Positions 58,560-64,000 of a stretch of 64,000 nt of DNA are shown here, one piece after another. This DNA comes from Apostichopus japonicus (taxonomy: Eukaryota; Echinodermata; Holothuroidea; Aspidochirotida; Stichopodidae). The notes below the pieces were generated by a model. That model was not told the origin of the DNA and searched no databases. It worked only from the letters and a program-made list of their open reading frames with translations. Position numbers and translations under genes: made by a program. Numbering within the stretch: the first letter of the stretch is position 1; the number at the start of each line of letters is the position of its first letter. The stretch covers positions 7,270,501 through 7,334,500 of the forward strand of contig NC_092576.1 in assembly GCF_037975245.1 (NCBI RefSeq), given 5' to 3'.

Positions 58560-59880
58560 CGTAAATATTACTCTTCAACGTAAATTTGTCATCAAAGAGA
58601 AAGGTGAGTGGCAATGTCTGAGTTCATATGTCATGGAATTCCATAAACGAGGGCCAATTCTAGAAGAAGCACGTGTAAGGGGACATGAGATCACACGAAT
58701 ATTGAGGTGTTTGCTCATGAACGGCCTTCCATGTAAGCAAAAGAAGTTTTTAGTTGATATTTTGTTGAATTGTAACCAGTGAAGGTGATATAAAGCTGAG
58801 GAGATATATTCAGATTTTCTCATGTTAGGAATCACTCTAGCTGTACTATTTTGGACAATCTGTTGCTTGTTTATTAAACGTTTTGGGAAGACCAGCTAAG
58901 ACAGTATTAACAAAATCTAGACGAGACGTGACAAAGGCATGAACCAGTGTTTGAGCAGTTCTGGTATCGTATTGACTTCAGTATGCTATTGATGCTGCAC
59001 AAGTGATGGTATTCTGACCTACAGATTGATGACACCTGTTTCACCATGTTTAAGGTGGAGTCAACAATGATACCCAGCTCACGTATTGATGATGAGGACT
59101 CAACAACGTCACTCCCTATTTGAAATTTAAATCCATGCACCCTCTCCTTCATGTGTGGAGTAGTTAAAACAAGTAGATTGAATTTTAGTGCCTTGTACAC
59201 TCTCCTTAATGTGTGAAGGAGCTAAAACAAGAAGATTTAATTTTAGTGCCATGTACCCTCTCCTTAATGTGTGGAGGAGTTAAAACAAGAAGATTTAATT
59301 TTAGTGCCATGTACCCTCTCCTTGATGTGTGGAGGAGTTAAAACAAGTAGATTTAATTTTAGAGCCCTGTACCCTCTCCTTGATGTGTGGAGAAGTTAAA
59401 ACAAGTAGATTTAATTTTAGAGCCCTGCACCCTCTCCTTGATGTGTGGAGAAGTTAAAACAAGTAGCTTTAATTTTAGAGCCATGTACCCTCTCCTTGAT
59501 GTGTGGAGGAGTTACAAAGAAGAAGATTAGTCTTGTCATCATTCAGTTGGAGGTGGTTAACTTTAATCAATGAACGCAGGTCTGCAATACACCCCTCAAT
59601 GCGGTGCTGGTAGACATCATAATTCACCACTGTTGGTATCTAAGTCGAAGAACATCAACAATTGTGTTTTATCCGCATACATCTGAACATTAAGGCTGTT
59701 ATTCCTGCATGTAGCTGTTAAATGTGCAGAGTAATTGTAAACAGCTTTTGTCCCAAAACAGACCCCTGGGCACTCTTGGTTGCGCTGAAACCCCTTGGAT
59801 GTTAACTTGTGGTTTCCAGTTTGTCAGATTGGACTGAATACACCGCAGAGCAACACCTTTCACATCATGATTACTTCTCT
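58560..59880 (-). mobile_element. Decayed LINE reverse transcriptase fragment
   Basis: The minus strand reads, in broken frames, GVCFGTKAVYNYSAHL, QMYADKTQLLMFF (the RT YADD motif with the second Asp changed to Lys), then RELGIIVDSTLNMVKQVSSI and CRSEYHHL, then SRIGPRLWNSMTYELRH. This is the palm-to-C-terminus part of a CR1/Jockey-like element, inactive through stops, the motif change and an internal minisatellite. Confidence 0.8.
59145..59520. repeat. Minisatellite of 61 bp grown inside the LINE fragment
   Basis: About six units share CCTCTCCTTGATGTGTGGAG and TTAAAACAAGTAGATTTAAT. The unit corresponds to a short stretch of the RT coding sequence, so the array expanded after insertion. Confidence 0.9.
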
Positions 59881-59884
59881 CGGT

Positions 59885-60640
59885 TTGCCAGATTGTAATA
59901 AATCACTAATTGTTTTAATTTCTAAAAGTTTATGGCTATCTTCTTAAATAACTTAATTATTAATCTGTCAATTAGAAAATAACAACCAGGAACTTATTAC
60001 TTTATTACAAATATAGCATTGATGGTTTAAACATTGATGGTGAAAAGAATTGTCAATCAGTAAGACGGTTAACGAAACATAATTCGACCACACCACATGA
60101 TACGTAGTACTCTGGGCAGCACTTTTTCTAGTGTTGTTAATTATTATTGTTTGAATTACTAACTAGATTCCATTCAAAGATCAGTAGATCCACAGGGAAC
60201 TACATTCAGGCAGCCCCTTTGGCCACGTAAAACGCACGAGGACTGTCATTTGAAAACAAAACAGCATTCGAATGTTACAATGCATTTACTGGTTTTGAAC
60301 GAGTCGGTTACTATAGCTACGATGTGTACGAAAATGACTTTTACCGCGTATGCTAGTTTGCCCACATCCCTGCTATTTCACATAATTGAAAAAATTATGA
60401 TCCTTGTAAAATAACTTCACCTTCCTCTTTCTTCCCTAAATACGTAAACTTTCCACATTTTTCATTAAAACTCTTGCACATGGAACATATCAATACGATA
60501 GCTTAAGATAACTCTCTGACTTTACTTTTTTTCGTGTTGTTTTTGAAGCGACAGCAAATCTCTCTCGCTTCAGGAAACAAAGCATGGCTAATGATATAGA
60601 TATATTGCTGCTCTTTTAATTGATAATGTTGTAAGCCAGT
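59885..60640. other. Intergenic, no gene recognised
   Basis: A/T-rich, without notable frames or repeats. Confidence 0.35.
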
Positions 60641-60679
60641 TATTCGATAACTTGTTTATTCGATAGTTCGTAATTCATA

Positions 60680-61030
60680 CGGGTGTGTTTTCGTCCCAAA
60701 AGGCGTTGTTCTTTTCTGCATTGTTTCTTGCCTTGGTATTTGGTGCTTCTGTCCTTAAATTGACTGTAAATGACATTAATAGTTCAGTCACATTCGACTG
60801 TGGGTAATCAGTTACCAAGTGGCGTTATAATGGAAGTATGATCGTCTGGGTGAGGGGGGGTGTAGTTTCGCCCGTTACAAAAGCGGAAACACGTTCAAAG
60901 GATTGAAAAATACTTCATTATTGATTAATGCAATCGATTTGCACCACAAAGGAGATTACTCTTGCTCAACAAGTATGGATTTGATCCATATCACGAATCT
61001 TCAAAGATTTGTCTCTATATTAGTCAGTTA
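60680..61030 (+). pseudogene. Plus-strand relic of a signal-peptide/Ig1 exon
   Basis: The plus strand reads SSQKALFFSALFLALVFGA, a signal-peptide-like leader, then NDINSSVTFDCG, a stop, SVTKWRYNGSMI, and after a frameshift NTSLLINAIDLHHKGDYSCS. This is the first Ig exon of the same family (compare [23 protein letters not shown] in gene C). The start codon seems lost (ACG where ATG is expected). It is the only family member here on the plus strand. Confidence 0.65.
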
Positions 61031-61039
61031 AGAACATAC

Positions 61040-62280
61040 AAACTCTGCTTTACCATGCCGTTTATAAAGAAAGACATTAATGTGTCTCCACCTTTCCTTG
61101 TCGTAGTTTACCCGTAAACCCTATTAGCTAAGTTTTGAAATATAATTAAGAGACTTTAAATCAACAAACTGTGGTAAACTATCAGTTTGCTGGTTGAGAG
61201 AGAAACAGTGTGTTATCAAATTAACGTCGTGTTTACATTCAAAATCGCACGCTAGCTTTAATTCCCTTCTTCAAAACGATGCATGTCCCATGTGCCATTT
61301 GAATATTGGTTTATTCCTGGCATCATACAATAGACAATAGTGTTACGTAATCCTTTGCATATCCATAGAGTTAAGGAATTAAGATTTTATATTAAACTGT
61401 TTAAAACTGTTTTACTGGGAACATAGCCGTTGACCTTTCAGCAGGTCAATTCAATAGAATAAAAAAAACACTGCAGAGTGTTTAACTTAATCTTAAATTT
61501 GTCATATTTCTCTCACCACCTTACCAAAGCTAGTCAGCATTAGAGAATATCTTCCGTTGTTCATAATATCTACTTCAGCTTTAAATTCATCAGTCGTGCA
61601 ATCATCAGAGTCAAGGGAATGAGCTTTTGTCGAAAGTATGAATAGCTTGCCATTGTTAACTTGCTAGCTGCTTGTTTCCGTCAACAGGTCAATGAAACAA
61701 ACACGGACACGTCTTTGCATGCGAGTCTAAAACGAAGTTTGCCATTGTATGAGTTTGAACAATATCTATAGCAATAGAAAGGAACACGTAATCACTCGAA
61801 TGGTCGAGATTACTTTAAACCATCGTTAAGTTTTGAGTTTCCTTTTTAATCTCCTTCTAGACAAAATAAACCACATCAGTTTCGACTGTTAGTTACTGGA
61901 GGATACTTTAAAGAATGAAACTGTGACAAACATTGCACCTTGTTTATCACAGTGCGAGAGCGTTACTTTAATCGACAGGTCTATGATATCCAACATTTAG
62001 AATTACGACTTACTGTCATGACGCATTACAAATTACACATGCCTATCGGGACTTTGGATAAGCTTAACTTATAACATGTACATATATTTCTAACGTGTGA
62101 TCTATACGTCGATCAATAAATACAAACGGTCTTAACTTTGACGTCTGTATAAATACGATTCTTTCTTAGCCTCTGTGTTTTCGAGCTGTTAGCGAAATGA
62201 GGTCTTGAAGAACACAGAAACAGGACCATCCTCTTTAATTATGTATTTACATATATCTTATACTGAGGTACGAAGCAAGC
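61040..62280. other. Intergenic with one doubtful Ig-like frame
   Basis: A minus-strand reading near 61525-61690 (NNGKLFILSTKAHSL and NNGRYSLMLTSFG before GTAAGG) ends in the family's donor phase, but lacks the second Ig Cys and has a stop just upstream. I do not call it a gene. Confidence 0.3.
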
Positions 62281-62288
62281 TGGCGTTC

Positions 62289-62870
62289 ATGTCGCGGATA
62301 TGGTAACACAATATGTTTGCCCGAGGAAAGAGACTCCTTGTGTACGCGATCATGTCGTGGAAATATCACAATAAGTTGGCATGACGAAGAAACACACCTT
62401 GTACAGATGATCATGTCGTGGATGTTATTGTACACAACAGACAAGAAACGAGATGACAAAATGGCCTCCAATATCCAACCCGCTGTCTGTGTTACACGAG
62501 TTGTTGTTATTATCGAATAGGGCAAATTGATGGCGCTATACACAATTGCAATACAGTAATTACAATACTGTGACAGTAAACACGCTAGTACAACAGGTTT
62601 GCATAGGGAAAACACACCTTGTGCAGATGATCATGTCGTGGATGTTATGTACACAGCAGACAAGAAACAAGATGACAGGATGGCCTCCAGTATCCAGTCC
62701 GCAGTCTGTGTTACACGAGTTGTTGTTATTATCAGATAGGGCAAATGGATGGCGCTATACACAATTGCAATACAATACTTACAATAGCGTGACAGTAAAC
62801 ACGCTAGTACAACAGGTTTCCATTAGAAAAACACTCCTTGTGCAAGTGTTCATGTCGTGGACATGCTAAC
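62289..62870. repeat. Tandem repeat, units of about 220 bp
   Basis: Two long units (about 62380-62600 and 62605-62825) share GATGATCATGTCGTGGATGT, ACACGAGTTGTTGTTATTAT and ACACGCTAGTACAACAGGTT. Part-units flank them. Open frames on both strands come from the repeat. Confidence 0.88.
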
Positions 62871-62879
62871 ACAATAGGA

Positions 62880-64000
62880 AAACACTAGGGTTGTGGGTGG
62901 GGATTCTGGAAGTAGAAAGTAAAACGCACCTTCATATATTGCACATCACAGAAACATGTATGGTTGTCCCTTACACTGAACGCTTTGTCGGTGAATGTTT
63001 AATGTGGAAGAGTAAGGAGAGGATTGTTATTACAGAGGAGACCCAATACCGTACTGACTGTGGTGCAAGATGTTTGTTTTTTTGTTGACCTTCGCCTTTG
63101 AGGAGATATGAATATACACATATAACAATATAACAACAAGATTAACAATGTTTTTCGTTCTTGTGGACAAATGGCGACATTACAAATAGGTATCAGTAAT
63201 TGATTGAATTATAATTCCCATGGTTTTAGAGGCCACCGTATTTCTTTGCTTGATTTTTAACGTTTTCACTTTCGCCACACAAAACTAGCAGTAATTTTCC
63301 TTACATTGGGTATTCCCAGTCAATGATCGAAACAATATTGACACAGTTGAAACTATACTCTGACATGAGTGCTGTATTCATCTCTTTATCCATTCTTCTT
63401 TTATTTTCATTCTTTTTCATAAAAGAACGTTATTTTCGCTTTTAGTTTGACGATTTTCACCTTGCTTAAGGTTGTATATTTAAGAGTATTGCGTATATGT
63501 ATTTTTATACATGGTGACTGCATTGAATTAGGTACTATTTCCTGCTTTCTCATAATCAAAGAATGAAAATGTATTGGAACGTTTTTGCTCAAGTATGCGT
63601 CTGCCGGGACTTGGTCTGTTCTGATTGGAAATTCTGAATTATTTCTTTCCTGCATCAAGTCATCGAAACCAAATTACATGTAAAATATGCTTGTCCAAGC
63701 GATACTGGAATTTGCTATTGCTTAGTTTTCTGTAAATACCTATTTTGAGTTGGAAAAATATATTTCTGAAGTTTCATTTGTTCACCAGAAGTATAGAAAA
63801 AAAATATTTGCATGCCAACAAAACATGACCATGAAATTTCCGGGAGTTTCGCGTTATGTAAAGGCAGACTAAACCGTGGTTATAATCAAAGGCAATTACG
63901 AGGAGCTTTATAAACTTAAACGTTCGGACAACCATAACAAAAACGTCGATCACCTCCCTGGTGTAGGAAGGAAACCCCGTGACTTCCTTGGAGGAAATAT
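62880..64000. other. Right end of window, no gene recognised
   Basis: A/T-rich sequence. Short frames at 62891-63088 and 63407-63658 show no domain or conserved motif. Confidence 0.35.

Noticed and set aside
61525..61690. Possible Ig back-half ending in GTAAGG
   Set aside because: The second Ig Cys is missing and a stop lies just upstream; the similarity is too weak to call.
62247..62869. Overlapping frames of 67-122 codons
   Set aside because: They arise from the 220-bp tandem repeat; repeated peptide pieces (LVQMIMSWML) are artefacts of the array.

Overview
The window is AT-rich animal DNA with split genes, phase-1 introns, LINE 3' ends, MITEs, fold-back elements and microsatellites. No marker gene fixes the species. 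The repeat style and the lineage-specific Ig-receptor expansion fit a marine invertebrate, perhaps an echinoderm such as a sea cucumber; this is inference only. Coordinates of exons were read by hand from splice signals and reading frame and may be off by a base or two.

The main content is a minus-strand cluster of four related single-pass receptors: gene C (46011-56853, complete, 14 exons, about 772 residues), gene A' (33448-41178, a pseudogene), gene B (about 13758-20587, a receptor that has lost its kinase core) and gene A (693-9005, intact as far as it is seen, with its last exons off the left edge or lost). The layout is signal peptide, 3-4 Ig-like domains, one membrane helix, a short juxtamembrane part containing a 25-nt microexon, then a tyrosine-kinase-like domain. 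In A, A' and C the kinase fold is clear (W-L-APE, KSDVW.FGVV.WEIYS, ERPSF) but the catalytic motifs are replaced in the same way: HRD is HPG, AARN is AARK, DFG is DFC or DFW, the glycine loop is degenerate and the alpha-C Glu is absent. Only the beta-3 Lys is kept. This is a family of receptor pseudokinases. Gene C ends in a tail with two spaced tyrosines (YFVL, 9 residues, YIDV) that resembles an ITAM.

The block 483-15130 is a diverged copy of 34758-47330. Both ends of the block fall in the same intron (activation-segment exon to alpha-G exon) of two neighbouring family members, so the duplication swapped 3' ends between paralogs. Gene A' carries at least six lesions. Gene B joins a four-Ig ectodomain and membrane exon to duplicated alpha-G, alpha-H and tail exons and has a stop at the conserved Trp. 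Broken Ig exons at 21960-22116, 55990-56216 and 60690-61030 show further turnover.

Between genes B and A' lies an 8.15-kb inverted-repeat element (24494-32646) with CACTCT-type ends. It holds a SAM-like first exon, a nested 2.5-kb fold-back element, a TTAA-flanked MITE and several hairpins. Other repeats are two CATAGGCGTA-ended elements with 8-bp target duplications, three LINE 3' fragments, a repeat family with a hammerhead-like core, and many minisatellites. The right-hand 7 kb has an Ig-exon relic on the plus strand, a decayed LINE and tandem repeats, and no intact gene that I can see.
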